The notes beneath the pieces were generated by a model. The model was not told the origin of the DNA. It saw only the letters and a list, made by a program, of their open reading frames with translations, and searched no databases. Both the position numbers and the translations under genes were made by a program. From Nitrospira sp. (GTDB lineage Bacteria; Nitrospirota; Nitrospiria; Nitrospirales; Nitrospiraceae), in contig JARFXR010000001.1 of assembly GCA_029194535.1 (NCBI GenBank), positions 1 through 64,000 of the forward strand: a DNA stretch of 64,000 nt, given 5' to 3'. Within the stretch, counting starts at the first letter, position 1, and each line of letters starts with the position of its first letter. Positions 8,071 through 17,601 of this stretch are shown one piece after another.

Positions 8071-9339
8071 ATGTCAATGAAGGATGCCGTCGGTTCGCTG
8101 GACGCCTTGCACGCCACCGATCCGGAAGTCTATGCCGCCATCGACGCGGAAGAGGAACGTCAGCGCCACAAATTGCTGCTGATCGCGTCGGAAAACTTCG
8201 CCAGTCCCGCCGTCCTCGCCGCTCAAGGCTCCCTTATGACCAACAAGTACGCGGAGGGCTACCCTGGCAAACGCTATTACGGCGGATGCCAGCACGTCGA
8301 TACCGTGGAAGAGTTGGCCATCCAACGGTGCAAACAGATCTTTGGGGCCGAACACGTGAATGTCCAGCCCCACTCGGGCTCCCAGGCCAACATGGCGGCC
8401 TATCTCTCCGTGTTGAAGCCGGGCGACACGATCCTCGGTATGGACCTGGCCCAGGGTGGACACCTGACGCACGGCAGCAAGGTCAATTTCTCCGGGTCGA
8501 TCTTCCGCGCTTTTTCCTATGGCGTGGACCGCCAGACCGAGACGATCGACTACGACGCCGTCCAGAAACTGGCAGAGGAATGCCGGCCCCGAATGCTCGT
8601 CGTCGGTGCCAGCGCCTATGCCCGCACCCTCGACTTTCCACGGTTCGCCCAGATCGCCAAGTCGGTCGGGGCCTATTTGATGGTAGACATCGCACACATT
8701 GCCGGATTGATCGCGGTCGGTCTCCATCCGAGTCCGGTCGCCCATGCCGATTTCGTGACCACGACCACCCACAAGACTCTGCGCGGGCCGCGCGGCGGGG
8801 TCGTCATGTGCAAGGCCGAGCACGCCAAGGCGGTCGACAAGTTCGTCTTCCCGGGCATGCAAGGCGGCCCCCTCATGCACGTCATCGCGGCCAAAGCCGT
8901 CGCCTTCAAGGAAGCGTTATCGCCGGCCTTCAAGCGGTATCAACAACAGGTGATCACCAACGCCAAAGTGTTGGCTCAATGCCTCCTGGACCGGGGATAC
9001 AAGATCGTCTCCGGGAGCACCGACACGCACCTGATGCTCGTCAATCTCACCAACAAGAACATCACCGGCAAAGAAGCCGATGCCGCCCTGGACGCGGCCG
9101 GGATCATCGTCAACAAGAACGCGGTGCCGTACGATGAGAAGCCGCCGGCCATCGCCAGCGGAATCCGGCTGGGAACCCCGATCGTCGCCACCCGCGGGAT
9201 GAAGGAAGCGGAGATGCGATCGATCGTCGAGCTGATCGACACCGTGCTCCAACACCGGCAGGATCCGGCGGCGCTCGAGACCGTTCGCACGAGAGCCAAG
9301 GAGCTCTGCAGCCGCTTTCCGATCTTCCACGCCTATTGA
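8071..9339 (+). CDS. glyA: Serine hydroxymethyltransferase
   Basis: 422 residues, full length. A PLP enzyme that converts serine and tetrahydrofolate to glycine and 5,10-methylene-THF in the cytosol. Visible family motifs: [42 protein letters not shown], the PLP-lysine segment [14 protein letters not shown], and [10 protein letters not shown]...[16 protein letters not shown] near the end. The ATG at 8077 (MKDAVG) is an alternative start. The gene lies between rplI and nrdR on the same strand with short gaps, a neighbourhood known in several phyla. Confidence 0.97.
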   Translation: MSMKDAVGSLDALHATDPEVYAAIDAEEERQRHKLLLIASENFASPAVLAAQGSLMTNKYAEGYPGKRYYGGCQHVDTVEELAIQRCKQIFGAEHVNVQPHSGSQANMAAYLSVLKPGDTILGMDLAQGGHLTHGSKVNFSGSIFRAFSYGVDRQTETIDYDAVQKLAEECRPRMLVVGASAYARTLDFPRFAQIAKSVGAYLMVDIAHIAGLIAVGLHPSPVAHADFVTTTTHKTLRGPRGGVVMCKAEHAKAVDKFVFPGMQGGPLMHVIAAKAVAFKEALSPAFKRYQQQVITNAKVLAQCLLDRGYKIVSGSTDTHLMLVNLTNKNITGKEADAALDAAGIIVNKNAVPYDEKPPAIASGIRLGTPIVATRGMKEAEMRSIVELIDTVLQHRQDPAALETVRTRAKELCSRFPIFHAY

Positions 9340-9384
9340 TTGAATGCACGTGCGTTCCGCATTGAACCGACAAGGTCGTCGCCG

Positions 9385-9849
9385 GTGAAATGCCCGTTCT
9401 GTGATGAAGTCGAAGACAAAGTGGTCGACTCGCGCATGGCCAAGGAAGGCGAACTGATCCGCCGCCGGCGTGAATGCCTGGGATGCAAGCGGCGGTTTAC
9501 CACATACGAGCGCGTCGACGAGATCCTTCCCGTCGTGGTGAAAAAGGACGGGCGCCGCGAAGCCTTCGACCGGGCCAAAATTCTTTCGGGACTGAAGAAG
9601 GCCTGCGAGAAACGCCCGATCAGCACCGTGACGATCGAAGCGGTCGCCGACCGCATCGAAAAGCGAATACAGGAGATGGGAGAGACGGAGATCGAAAGCC
9701 GGATCGTCGGGGAAGAATTGATGAAGGAGTTGCACCAGTTGGACCAAGTGGCCTACGTCCGCTTCGCCTCCGTCTACCGGGAGTTCAAAGACATCGACCA
9801 GTTCATGGACGAATTGAGAACGTTGGCCCAACAACGCCGCGAGCGGTGA
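9385..9849 (+). CDS. nrdR: Transcriptional repressor NrdR
   Basis: 154 residues from the GTG at 9385, matching the usual NrdR length of about 150. An ATG at 9340 would add 15 residues not seen in the family. The N-terminal zinc ribbon shows CPFC and, later, CLGC, followed by [10 protein letters not shown]. The ATP-cone domain follows ([42 protein letters not shown]). NrdR binds ATP/dATP and represses ribonucleotide reductase genes. It follows glyA by 45 nt. Confidence 0.95.
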   Translation: MKCPFCDEVEDKVVDSRMAKEGELIRRRRECLGCKRRFTTYERVDEILPVVVKKDGRREAFDRAKILSGLKKACEKRPISTVTIEAVADRIEKRIQEMGETEIESRIVGEELMKELHQLDQVAYVRFASVYREFKDIDQFMDELRTLAQQRRER

Positions 9850-9948
9850 CAGGCCGTACTCACGCCGACGATTCACCCATCCCGCCGATTGTCGTCCGAT
9901 GTACGCTCGACGTTCCTGAACATCCTGAGGTCATCGCAAGGCAGTACC

Positions 9949-11061
9949 ATGCCCATGGCTCAAGCCAAGTCGTCTCACACACGACGCAAGTCGGGCTCGA
10001 TGCCCGGGACCACGCATGTCGCCATCATCGGCGCGGGGCGCGGCGGCACCGCCCTCATGGAGATTTTCGCGAACGACCCTCTCGTGGACATCGTAGCCGT
10101 CGCTGAAACCAATCCGACCGCCCCCGGCCTGAGTCTCGCCACGCGGCTGAAGATCCCCATCACGCGCGATTACCGCCTGCTGCTCAATCTGGATCGTGTC
10201 GATCTGATCATCGACGTATCCGGCAGTCCCGAAGTCCGGCAAATGCTCCAGGACTTCCACCGCCTGGGCGTGACCATCCTGGGAGGCGCCAGCGCCAAAT
10301 TCATGTGGGAGCTGATCGAAGCCCGCATCCGCGCCACGGCCGAGATCGAAAAGACGCTCAACAAGTACCAATCGCTCTACCGATTGTACGTGAAGGAAAC
10401 CGGCGCCGCCGTAACCGAAGAGCGGACGAGGATCGCCTGCGAGATCCACGACGGCCTGGTCCAAAGCTTGGCCGGCGTGAATTTCAAGCTGGACCTGTCC
10501 CAACAGCTGCTCCGGAAGGACCCCAAGGCGAGCCTCGCGACCCTGCGCGAAAGCAAGCAGCAGCTCAAGCTCGCGATCCAGGAGGCACGGCAAGTCATCT
10601 TCAATTTGCGCCCTCTCCAGTACGACAAGATGGAGTTGATACCGGGCCTGACGAACTATCTGAAGTCCTACCAGACACAATCCCGCATCAAGACCGAGTT
10701 CACGGTGTCCGGCGACGAGCAAATCCTCTTTCCCCGCACGAAAATCTTCCTGTTCCGGATCGTGCAGGAGGCCCTGACCAACGTGGCCCAGCATGCGAAG
10801 GCCAGTCGCGTGTCCGTGCGCCTCGAGATCGACTTCGATCAGCTGACCGTCACCATTGCGGACAACGGCATCGGCTTCGATATGGAGCACGTCCTGCATA
10901 ACCCCGAAAAGTGGGATCACTTCGGCATTCGCGGCATCGTGGAGCGGGCTCGGCTCGTCGGAGGAGAGGCCACCATTCAGTCGAAGAAGGGACGCGGGAC
11001 GACGATCGTCGTGGAAGTACCGCTCGGCAAGAAGGAGGCCCCGGACGATGGAGAAAATTAA
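9949..11061 (+). CDS. Sensor histidine kinase with N-terminal NAD(P)-binding Rossmann domain
   Basis: 370 residues, no membrane segment. The first 130 are a dinucleotide-binding fold: HVAIIGAGRGGTALMEIF (GxGxxG), VDIVAVAETNP at the end of the second strand, then IDVSGSPEV, as in homoserine-dehydrogenase or DapB-type proteins. A coiled linker follows. HisKA_3 has its His in ACEIHDGLVQSLAGV at about residue 167. HATPase_c shows VQEALTNVAQHAKAS, ADNGIGFD and HFGIRGIVERA. The output is the NarL-type regulator whose ATG overlaps this gene by 14 nt. A cytosolic kinase reading a nucleotide or redox ligand is my inference. The start could also be 9955 or the TTG at 9889. Confidence 0.85.
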   Translation: MPMAQAKSSHTRRKSGSMPGTTHVAIIGAGRGGTALMEIFANDPLVDIVAVAETNPTAPGLSLATRLKIPITRDYRLLLNLDRVDLIIDVSGSPEVRQMLQDFHRLGVTILGGASAKFMWELIEARIRATAEIEKTLNKYQSLYRLYVKETGAAVTEERTRIACEIHDGLVQSLAGVNFKLDLSQQLLRKDPKASLATLRESKQQLKLAIQEARQVIFNLRPLQYDKMELIPGLTNYLKSYQTQSRIKTEFTVSGDEQILFPRTKIFLFRIVQEALTNVAQHAKASRVSVRLEIDFDQLTVTIADNGIGFDMEHVLHNPEKWDHFGIRGIVERARLVGGEATIQSKKGRGTTIVVEVPLGKKEAPDDGEN

Positions 11062-11719
11062 GGTTTTGATCGCAGACGACCACCGCGTGGTGCGCGAAGG
11101 GCTCGCCGCCATTCTCAAGACCAAGGACGACATCCAGGTCGTCGGCGAAGCGCAGGACGGCATGGAAGCCGTCGAAAAAACCAAGACGCTCCTGCCCGAC
11201 GTCATCCTCATGGACGTCAGTATGCCCCGCATGGGAGGCGTGGAGGCGACCCGCCAGGTCAAGCGTGAGTTCCCTCACATCGGCATCGTGGCCCTTACGA
11301 TGTACGAGGAACAGCAGTACATCTTCGATCTCGTCCGAGCCGGCGCCACCGGATATCTCTTGAAGGATTCCGAGTCGTCTCAGATCATTGCCGCCATCCG
11401 CGCCATCTACCGGGGAGAATCGCTGATCCATCCCTCGGTCGCCAGCAAGATCCTGGCGGAGTTTTCCCTGATGGCGCAGAAGAAGGGGAAGAAGCCGGCC
11501 TGGGTGGAACACGACTTGACCGAACGGGAAATCACCGTCCTGCGCCTCGTGGCGGACGGCAAGACCAACAAGGAAATCGCCAACAGCCTGGATCTCAGCG
11601 AGAAAACCGTCAAGAACCACGTGCGCAACATCTTCCATAAGCTGCAGGTCTACGACCGCACGCAAGCCGCCATTCTCGCCATTCGGAAAGGATTGATCGA
11701 GTTGGATCCGCGGCCCTGA
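11048..11719 (+). CDS. NarL/LuxR-family response regulator (partner of the Rossmann kinase)
   Basis: 223 residues. The receiver (1-120) has the acidic pair in VLIADDHRVVREGL, the phosphorylated Asp in VILMDVSMPRMGG and the Lys in YLLKDSE. The C-terminal LuxR-type HTH shows LTEREITVLRLVADGKTNKE, then IANSLDLSEKTVKNHVRNIF. All key residues are intact. Its start overlaps the kinase gene by 14 nt, which indicates translational coupling and a cognate pair. Target genes cannot be read from the window. Confidence 0.93.
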   Translation: MEKIKVLIADDHRVVREGLAAILKTKDDIQVVGEAQDGMEAVEKTKTLLPDVILMDVSMPRMGGVEATRQVKREFPHIGIVALTMYEEQQYIFDLVRAGATGYLLKDSESSQIIAAIRAIYRGESLIHPSVASKILAEFSLMAQKKGKKPAWVEHDLTEREITVLRLVADGKTNKEIANSLDLSEKTVKNHVRNIFHKLQVYDRTQAAILAIRKGLIELDPRP

Positions 11720-12252
11720 CCGAAGACGTCCTCCGGATCAGAAGATCCGCGGCTCCCGCTCAAACCGGTTCTCTCGCCGCTTCTCTCGTCCCCGACTTCC
11801 GCGACCCGATCTCCACATAAACTCCTGAAACTCGGACGCATCGACGCCCCTCCCCATTCCCGGACCTCAATCGCACGAGCGGATATGCACCAACCGCACT
11901 GTGCGAAGCCATGTCGCCGACCGAATCTTCCCAGCGAGTGATTCCTGATGGAGCAGGCTTGATGGGACAATGCATCGGCTGCGTCGTGACTTTGGAGTCA
12001 GAATTCTTCACGTGCCGTCATTTGTCTCCGAGGACCGGAAATTGCTCTGACATGGGATCAAAACAGAGCCGACTTCGCCCCACTCTTGTTCCCGGTGTCG
12101 AAACTGACTTGTTCTCCAGGGAGATTGCTTCATGTCTGGCGCTTCAATTCTTCATCCAGCCGTCTTCCAGGACAAGAGTTCCCGCTACCGAGGAACCGGC
12201 CCGACAGCCTCCTGCCCTCGCTATTCGTGGGCCATGAGGCATGAGGAACGTC
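11720..12252. other. Intergenic region without a supported gene
   Basis: Short open frames on both strands show no family resemblance and no good ribosome site. A weak hairpin (GGATC-AGAA-GATCC near 11733) follows the response regulator but lacks a T-run. A sigma-54-like element near 12031 is listed separately. Confidence 0.5.
12031..12046 (+). promoter_or_regulatory. Possible sigma-54 promoter
   Basis: AGGACCGGAAATTGCT has GG-N10-GC spacing and a perfect TTGC at -12. The -24 box (GGACCG) deviates from GGCACG. Only a half site GGGACAAT lies upstream (about 11961), so an enhancer is not clear. The next plus-strand gene starts about 200 nt downstream. Confidence 0.35.
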
Positions 12253-12618
12253 ATGAGTGGACGCACCGCTGACTGCCTCGTGCCGCTCTGCTGTTTCTGG
12301 ATGATCTCGGTCACATCCTGTACCAGGTCACATGAGCCATTGGCTCTCGATTCATACGATCCATCCCACGACGGACGAACAATCGCGACGTACCACGCCA
12401 ATCAAGCAAAGACGTTGCACAAGAAAGCGGAAGATATTTCGGAGCAGGCGGCGGCCTATGAACGATTGTTCGGCCCGGACTCCGAATGGGTGATCGGGGC
12501 CAGGCTCTTGGCTCAATACTATGAGGAAGAAGCGAAGGAAGCGGAAGGGTCTGCTCGCCGATACCGTGGCGCGCGCGACGACCGCCAGGCTCCACACATC
12601 GATCTGCATCACCGGTAG
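12253..12618 (+). CDS. Small putative lipoprotein
   Basis: 121 residues. The N-terminus MSGRTADCLVPLCCFWMIS is hydrophobic and leads to SVTSC, a plausible lipobox. The rest is hydrophilic and helical (YHANQAKTLHKKAEDI, then EQAAAYERLFG, then YYEEEAKEAEGSA). The start at 12253 was preferred over 12241 because GAGGAA lies 4 nt before it. I do not recognise a family. It is followed 32 nt later by the SPFH lipoprotein and may be co-transcribed with it. Confidence 0.55.
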   Translation: MSGRTADCLVPLCCFWMISVTSCTRSHEPLALDSYDPSHDGRTIATYHANQAKTLHKKAEDISEQAAAYERLFGPDSEWVIGARLLAQYYEEEAKEAEGSARRYRGARDDRQAPHIDLHHR

Positions 12619-12650
12619 GTGAGGCATTGCGGAGCAGAAATGGAGGGCCT

Positions 12651-13544
12651 ATGTCGGCCACTGTACATCCCATTCCAGCGTTCAGTCTGATCCTCTGTAT
12701 GTTGTTCGCCGGCGGAGGATGCGCGGGGACGAGTGTTCAACCCGGCGAGCGCGGGCTCTTCTGGCGGCCCTTTACGGATGGGCTATCGCCAGAACCGTTG
12801 CGTGACGGCTTCTACTGGCGGGCGGTGTGGAACTCCGTCTATGTCTACGATGTCCGCTGGCAGAGTTACACGGAAAACGTCGATGCGCTCAGTTCCGACG
12901 ACCTTCTGGTGCAACTCAAGACCGCGATCATCATGCGGCCGATCCCGCAGGAAGTGTATTTTCTGGCGCACGAAATCGGGGCGGACTTCTATCCACGGGT
13001 CGTCAAGCCCGAACTGCTCGCGGCAGTGCGGAGCGTGGTGTCAGGCTATGCGATGGTTCATGTGCCGGAAAAGAGCGCGGAGATCGGAAGCAAGGTTCAG
13101 GCGGTGGTGATGGAGAAACTGAAGGGGCGCCACCTGGAAATTGCCAGCGTGGCGTTGGCGGACATTGAATTGGCCAAGGTCGTCCTGGACGCCGTCGAGC
13201 GCAAACAGGCAAAAGAGCAGGAGAAGGAGCAGAAGGAATTCGAGCTTGTGATCGCGGAAAAAGACGCGGAAATCGCACGACGGCGGGCGAGGGGAGAGGG
13301 CGACGCCATTCGAATCCGGTCGGAGGGAGAGGCCGAAGGTCTTCGTATTCGTGCAACGGGCCAGGCAAAGGCTCAGGAAACGATCACGAAGACCCTGACG
13401 CCGGAGTACCTCCGGTACAAGTTGTACGACAGTCCCAATGCCAAGCTGGTGCTGTTGCCGGACAAATTGAACGTGCCGATTCTGGTGAATCCCGGACCGG
13501 ATCAGCCCCACTCTCCCTATCAGGCGGAGATTCCTTCTCGGTGA
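12651..13544 (+). CDS. SPFH/prohibitin-domain lipoprotein
   Basis: 297 residues. The ATG at 12651 has GGAGGG upstream. It starts with a signal sequence ending in a lipobox (LCMLFAGGGCAG), so it is probably a lipid-anchored envelope protein. The SPFH domain follows at about 30-200: GERGLFWRPFTDGL, WNSVYVYDVRWQSYTENVDA, SSDDLLVQLKTAIIMRPI. A Glu/Lys/Arg-rich coiled coil comes next (QAKEQEKEQKEFELVIAEKD, then RARGEGDAIRIRSEGEAEG) and LTPEYLRYKLYDSPNAKLVL ends it. SPFH proteins form membrane-bound oligomeric rings; most use a transmembrane anchor, so a lipobox is unusual. No partner such as NfeD or a protease overlaps it. Confidence 0.8.
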   Translation: MSATVHPIPAFSLILCMLFAGGGCAGTSVQPGERGLFWRPFTDGLSPEPLRDGFYWRAVWNSVYVYDVRWQSYTENVDALSSDDLLVQLKTAIIMRPIPQEVYFLAHEIGADFYPRVVKPELLAAVRSVVSGYAMVHVPEKSAEIGSKVQAVVMEKLKGRHLEIASVALADIELAKVVLDAVERKQAKEQEKEQKEFELVIAEKDAEIARRRARGEGDAIRIRSEGEAEGLRIRATGQAKAQETITKTLTPEYLRYKLYDSPNAKLVLLPDKLNVPILVNPGPDQPHSPYQAEIPSR

Positions 13545-13756
13545 ACGACGGCTCGGACAACCCTCCGTCATGCACTGGATTCAGACGTGGCGCCAGATGA
13601 CGGTCCGGGAACTGAGCGGCCGTTTGTCGGGGCCGGAGGCCGCAAGGAAATACAAGTGGAACGACGCATCGAGATGCGCTACAGCGATGGCGTTTCTCCC
13701 GTCAAGAAGGACGCCATTCGCACGACTGTGACCGCAATCATAGAGAGGAGGCCGTC

Positions 13757-14170
13757 ATGGATGGTTACGGCAAGCGAGTTCTCATCGTGGGTGACAATGA
13801 AGACAGCAGACAGGTGCTCTCCCACCTCTTTGCACAGACCGACTATAACATTCATCTCGCCACAGACGGGCTCCACGCCTTGAATGAAATGACTAAGCGA
13901 CATTTTGATGCCGTCATTTTGGACTATTGCATGCCGAGCATGGAGGGAGGGGAGTTCCTGCTCTCGAGCCAGGCGACCTGGCCCGAGACACCGGTCATCA
14001 TGCTGTCCGGTGACGCCGGCGACCTCGAACACGACATGATCGAGTTGGGAGCGTTCGCGTGGGTCCGTAAACCCTACGAGACGGATCTGCTCCTGAGCCT
14101 GCTGTTGTCGGCAGTCCGGCAACCACAGGCAGCCACGCGTCCGCAACTGGCCGCTCACATGTCCGAATAG
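13757..14170 (+). CDS. Single-domain response regulator (receiver only)
   Basis: 137 residues, one receiver domain. The phospho-acceptor Asp is in AVILDYCMPSMEGGEF and the Lys in WVRKPYETD. The first acidic cluster reads IVGDNEDSR where IVEDNEDSR or VDDD is expected, so one of the two metal-binding acids is replaced by Gly. GAGAGGAGG precedes the ATG. No output domain is present, so it must act on another protein. It is followed 12 nt later by a lipoprotein gene. Family sure, function open. Confidence 0.85.
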   Translation: MDGYGKRVLIVGDNEDSRQVLSHLFAQTDYNIHLATDGLHALNEMTKRHFDAVILDYCMPSMEGGEFLLSSQATWPETPVIMLSGDAGDLEHDMIELGAFAWVRKPYETDLLLSLLLSAVRQPQAATRPQLAAHMSE

Positions 14171-14182
14171 AGAGCGTCTCGA

Positions 14183-14680
14183 ATGCGTTGGCTGATGTGT
14201 GGTTTGGCCATCTTGTTGAGCGGGTGCCATGCGGCCCAGGCGCTAGATGTTGCGCGGGTTCCGAACGAACCGGCCTTCAGGGACATGTGGGCACGCTACT
14301 CCGATTGCCGATCCAGCACCGGCGTGCTGGAGACCTGGCAGGACGCCGAACACCTGAACCGTGCGGTCCGCCTCATCGACGAGTCGAGGCGGGCGACTCA
14401 TATCCTGCCGCAGGTGTTCGAGCAGGCCCTGGCGCCGCCTCCTCCGCGTTTGGCCGTGGATCCAAGAGCCATGGCTGCCGCTTGCACGTTATCCGCCGGC
14501 CACGTCGCCCACCACGCAGGGCAGGATTGGTTGGCCGCGAAGCTGTTTCAGTTCGTCCTCCTGAATTTTGAGGAGTCTCGGTACAGCTACTATCGGGAAC
14601 AGGCGTTCAAGGGGATCGTCCGACTCGGAAATTTCGCGAGTGAACAGATCCTACGAGTCCCGACTCGACAGATTCCATGA
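14183..14680 (+). CDS. Putative lipoprotein
   Basis: 165 residues. MRWLMCGLAILLSGC is a short signal with lipobox LLSGC, so outer-membrane lipid anchoring is likely. The mature protein is helical: FRDMWARYSDCRSSTG, NRAVRLIDESRRATH, then a segment that resembles a tetratricopeptide-like helix pair (GQDWLAAKLFQFVLLNFEES, YYREQAFKGIVRL). I know no named family. It lies 12 nt after the receiver gene and 53 nt before the HtrA-type protease, all on the plus strand; co-expression is likely. Confidence 0.65.
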   Translation: MRWLMCGLAILLSGCHAAQALDVARVPNEPAFRDMWARYSDCRSSTGVLETWQDAEHLNRAVRLIDESRRATHILPQVFEQALAPPPPRLAVDPRAMAAACTLSAGHVAHHAGQDWLAAKLFQFVLLNFEESRYSYYREQAFKGIVRLGNFASEQILRVPTRQIP

Positions 14681-14733
14681 CCCCTGCGCACAGGTGGTTG
14701 TGGAGCCGGAGTCAGGGACGCATGGAGGGTGCT

Positions 14734-15885
14734 ATGACACGATGGGCGATCGTGCTGTTCTGGTGCTGTACATTGTTCGTCACACCATGGTCGGCGGCCG
14801 CCAAGCTGGCCGGCGATCACGATGAAGAGCATCTCATCCATGTGTACGACCATCTGGCGCCATCGACGATTTTTCTGTCGGTGATCTACGAATCCGTCCA
14901 TCCGCTATCGCAACCGTCGACGACCGGGGTCGGTGCCGGCTTTCTGATCGATGACGAGGGTACGGTTCTGACGAACGCGCACGTCGTGGACGGAGCCGAC
15001 TCGATCACCGCCACGTTGTTCGACGGAACAAGGGTCAAGGCCGACACGCTCGCCCTGGATCCGGTGACAGATGTCGCCATCCTATCGATTGCCGCTTCAG
15101 GAAAAAAGCTTGTTCCCGTCAAGCTCGGCGATTCAGACCGTCTCCGCATCGGACAGCACACGTCGGTCGTCGGAAGTCCATTTGGCTTGGGATTCACCTT
15201 GACAACCGGCATCATCAGCGGGCTGGGTCCCCCCAGCAGACGACTCGGGACCGGTCCCTCCCGTCTCATTCAAACGACGGCGCCGATCAATCCAGGAAAC
15301 AGCGGCGGGCCCTTGGTGGACTCCCGCGGACGAGTCATCGGGATCACGACGGCGGCATTGATGGGGGCGCAGAACATCGGATTCGCCATTCCCATCAACG
15401 TCGCCAAACAGGTTTGGAGTGAATTGAAAGAGAAAGGAAAGCTCGAACGGCCATGGCTCGGCGTCACGGGACAATTCATTACCGAGGAGCTTCGGACATT
15501 GGTCGCGCTCCCTCTCCGCGAGGGCCTATTGGTCGAGGACGTCGAGGAAGGCAGTCCCGCGGCGCTGGCCGGCATCAGGTTGGGAACCATTCACATGGTG
15601 CTCGATGGGATGACCTGGGTCTTGGGCGGAGACATTATCCTCGCCCTGGAAGGGCAATCCATCCGCTCCCCGGAGGCCTTGGTGGACGTTGTGAAGAGTT
15701 TGCACGTCGGTCAAACGGTTGAGGTTGACTTGCTGCGGGACGGCGAGCGGCTCCACGCCTCCATCGTGCTGGCAGAACGTCCCGCCGGCGCACTGCGATC
15801 GCCCAGCCGCACAGGCTTGCCCGCCACCGGGACCGCAGCTCGTCAGCCGACCGCGCTTCCCCTCCATCGGTTGACGGGCTTCTGA
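14734..15885 (+). CDS. HtrA/DegP-type trypsin-like serine protease with PDZ domain
   Basis: 383 residues from the ATG at 14734, which has GGAGGG upstream; the frame before it has no signal peptide. MTRWAIVLFWCCTLFVTPWS is the signal. The protease domain holds the triad: His in LTNAHVVDGAD, Asp in DPVTDVAILSI and Ser in INPGNSGGPLVD. A PDZ domain follows at about 250-350 (PWLGVTGQFITEELR, VEEGSPAALAGIRLG, then GGDIILALEGQSI). The last 30 residues are a Ser/Thr/Pro-rich tail. Periplasmic quality control is the family role. One PDZ is seen, like DegS or HhoB rather than DegP. Confidence 0.9.
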   Translation: MTRWAIVLFWCCTLFVTPWSAAAKLAGDHDEEHLIHVYDHLAPSTIFLSVIYESVHPLSQPSTTGVGAGFLIDDEGTVLTNAHVVDGADSITATLFDGTRVKADTLALDPVTDVAILSIAASGKKLVPVKLGDSDRLRIGQHTSVVGSPFGLGFTLTTGIISGLGPPSRRLGTGPSRLIQTTAPINPGNSGGPLVDSRGRVIGITTAALMGAQNIGFAIPINVAKQVWSELKEKGKLERPWLGVTGQFITEELRTLVALPLREGLLVEDVEEGSPAALAGIRLGTIHMVLDGMTWVLGGDIILALEGQSIRSPEALVDVVKSLHVGQTVEVDLLRDGERLHASIVLAERPAGALRSPSRTGLPATGTAARQPTALPLHRLTGF

Positions 15886-15927
15886 GCGCCGGACCACGTC
15901 CGGCAAAAGGAGGATTGTCGAACACTT

Positions 15928-17361
15928 ATGACGACGGCATACGACCTCGACCTCTTGTGCATCGGCAGCGGGCCGGCCGGCCAACGGGCGGCGATTCAGG
16001 CCGCAAAGGTCGGCAAGCGCGTCGGCGTCATCGAACGCAGGCGCGTGGTCGGGGGCGTCTCCGCGGCGACCGGAACGATTCCCAGCAAGACGCTTCGAGA
16101 AGCGGTGCTGTCCTTTCTGTGCATGGCCAACCACGCAGAACAGCATCTCGGCAATCCCTACGAAAACCGGCCCACGGCGTCTCAACTCCTGACGCGCGTC
16201 GACGCCGTGATCAAGCGGGAGGTCGACGTCGTCGCCGATCAACTTCGCAGGAACGACGTCTTGTTGATTCATGGGGAAGCCTCCTTTGCGGGCCCCCACA
16301 CGGTCGCCGTCACCGGCGACCATCAACCCAGGATGGTCACCGCGGAAAACATTTTGATCGCCGTCGGCACAGTTCCCGCCCTGCCCGACGGGGTGCCGGT
16401 CGACGGAGACGTGATCTTGACCAGCGACGATATGGTGAGATTGAAGCGGCTTCCGCGCCGCATGGTCGTGATCGGCGGCGGCATCATCGGCATCGAATAC
16501 GCATCGATGCTCGCCGCGTTGAAAGTCAACGTCACGCTGATAGACAAGCGAACGCGCCTTCTGGAGTTCCTGGATTCGGAGATCGTGGACGAATTGATGC
16601 ACCAGTTACGCAACCGCAATGTGACCTTTCGGCTCGGCGAGGCGGTCGAACGGTTGGAGTTGACCGAAGATGAGGCGCGTCGCGCAGTCATTACTTTAGA
16701 ATCCGGCAAGCATATCGTCGCCGAGTCCGTCTTGTATTCAGTCGGGAGAATGGGCGCCGTCGATCGGCTCAACCTGGCCGCGGCGGGATTGGCGGCCGAC
16801 AAACGAGGACGCTTGAGGGTCGATGCGCAGTTCAGGACAGAGGTTCCCCACATTTTCGCCGCCGGAGACATCATCGGCTACCCCAGCCTAGCTTCGACCT
16901 CCGCTTCACAGGGGCGCCAGGTTGCCTGTCACGCGTTCGGGATCGAGCCCGATCCACTCCCCGAGCATTTGCCGGTGGGTATTTATTCCGTTCCGGAAAT
17001 CTCCATGGCGGGGCCGCCGGAATCCGAGTTGACGGAGCAACGGGTTCCCTACGAAACCGGCATCGCACGCTATCGGGAGATCGCAAGAGGGCAGATTCTG
17101 GGGGACGACAGCGGCCTCGTGAAACTCCTTTTTCACCGGGAGGATCGACGCCTCCTGGGCGTCCATGCGATCGGGACCGGCGCGACCGAGCTCATTCACA
17201 TCGGGCAGGCAGTGCTCGATCTTAACGGGGGTCTGAATTATTTCCTGCGGACCGTCTTCAATTATCCGACGTTCGCCGAGTGTTACAAGGTGGCGGCGCT
17301 GGATGCCTTCAACAAGCTGGAGATGGAGCGCAGACCCAAGCACAAGGAACTGTCTAAGTGA
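15928..17361 (+). CDS. sthA: Soluble (Si-specific) NAD(P) transhydrogenase
   Basis: 477 residues, a flavoprotein of the pyridine nucleotide-disulfide oxidoreductase fold. The FAD site is DLLCIGSGPAGQRAAIQAAK. The position of the redox cysteine pair reads VVGGVSAATGTIPSKTLREA, with no cysteines; that is the mark of SthA and separates it from lipoamide dehydrogenase or glutathione reductase. The NAD site is MVVIGGGIIGIEYASML. FAAGDIIGYPSLASTS and the dimerisation domain (FNYPTFAECYKVAALD) complete it. It moves reducing equivalents between NADPH and NADH in the cytosol. GGAGG lies about 10 nt before the ATG. Confidence 0.93.
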   Translation: MTTAYDLDLLCIGSGPAGQRAAIQAAKVGKRVGVIERRRVVGGVSAATGTIPSKTLREAVLSFLCMANHAEQHLGNPYENRPTASQLLTRVDAVIKREVDVVADQLRRNDVLLIHGEASFAGPHTVAVTGDHQPRMVTAENILIAVGTVPALPDGVPVDGDVILTSDDMVRLKRLPRRMVVIGGGIIGIEYASMLAALKVNVTLIDKRTRLLEFLDSEIVDELMHQLRNRNVTFRLGEAVERLELTEDEARRAVITLESGKHIVAESVLYSVGRMGAVDRLNLAAAGLAADKRGRLRVDAQFRTEVPHIFAAGDIIGYPSLASTSASQGRQVACHAFGIEPDPLPEHLPVGIYSVPEISMAGPPESELTEQRVPYETGIARYREIARGQILGDDSGLVKLLFHREDRRLLGVHAIGTGATELIHIGQAVLDLNGGLNYFLRTVFNYPTFAECYKVAALDAFNKLEMERRPKHKELSK

Positions 17362-17601
17362 GGCCGCGATGGCTGCCGACGACGTTGGGCACGATACAGA
17401 ACGTTCAAGCCGACCTGTCCCTCGCTCTGCGCCAATGGATCAAGGTCGGAGGACAACTGCTCGTCAAACGATAGGCGGCGCGCGACGATCTGTCACGGTT
17501 CGGACCAGCTGTCTATGACGAACCGAGCGCTCAGGATTGGAGGCGGTCTACACAGGGTCAGATGGCACCCATCATCAATTTAGAGAGGAGAGGAGAAGAA
17601 C

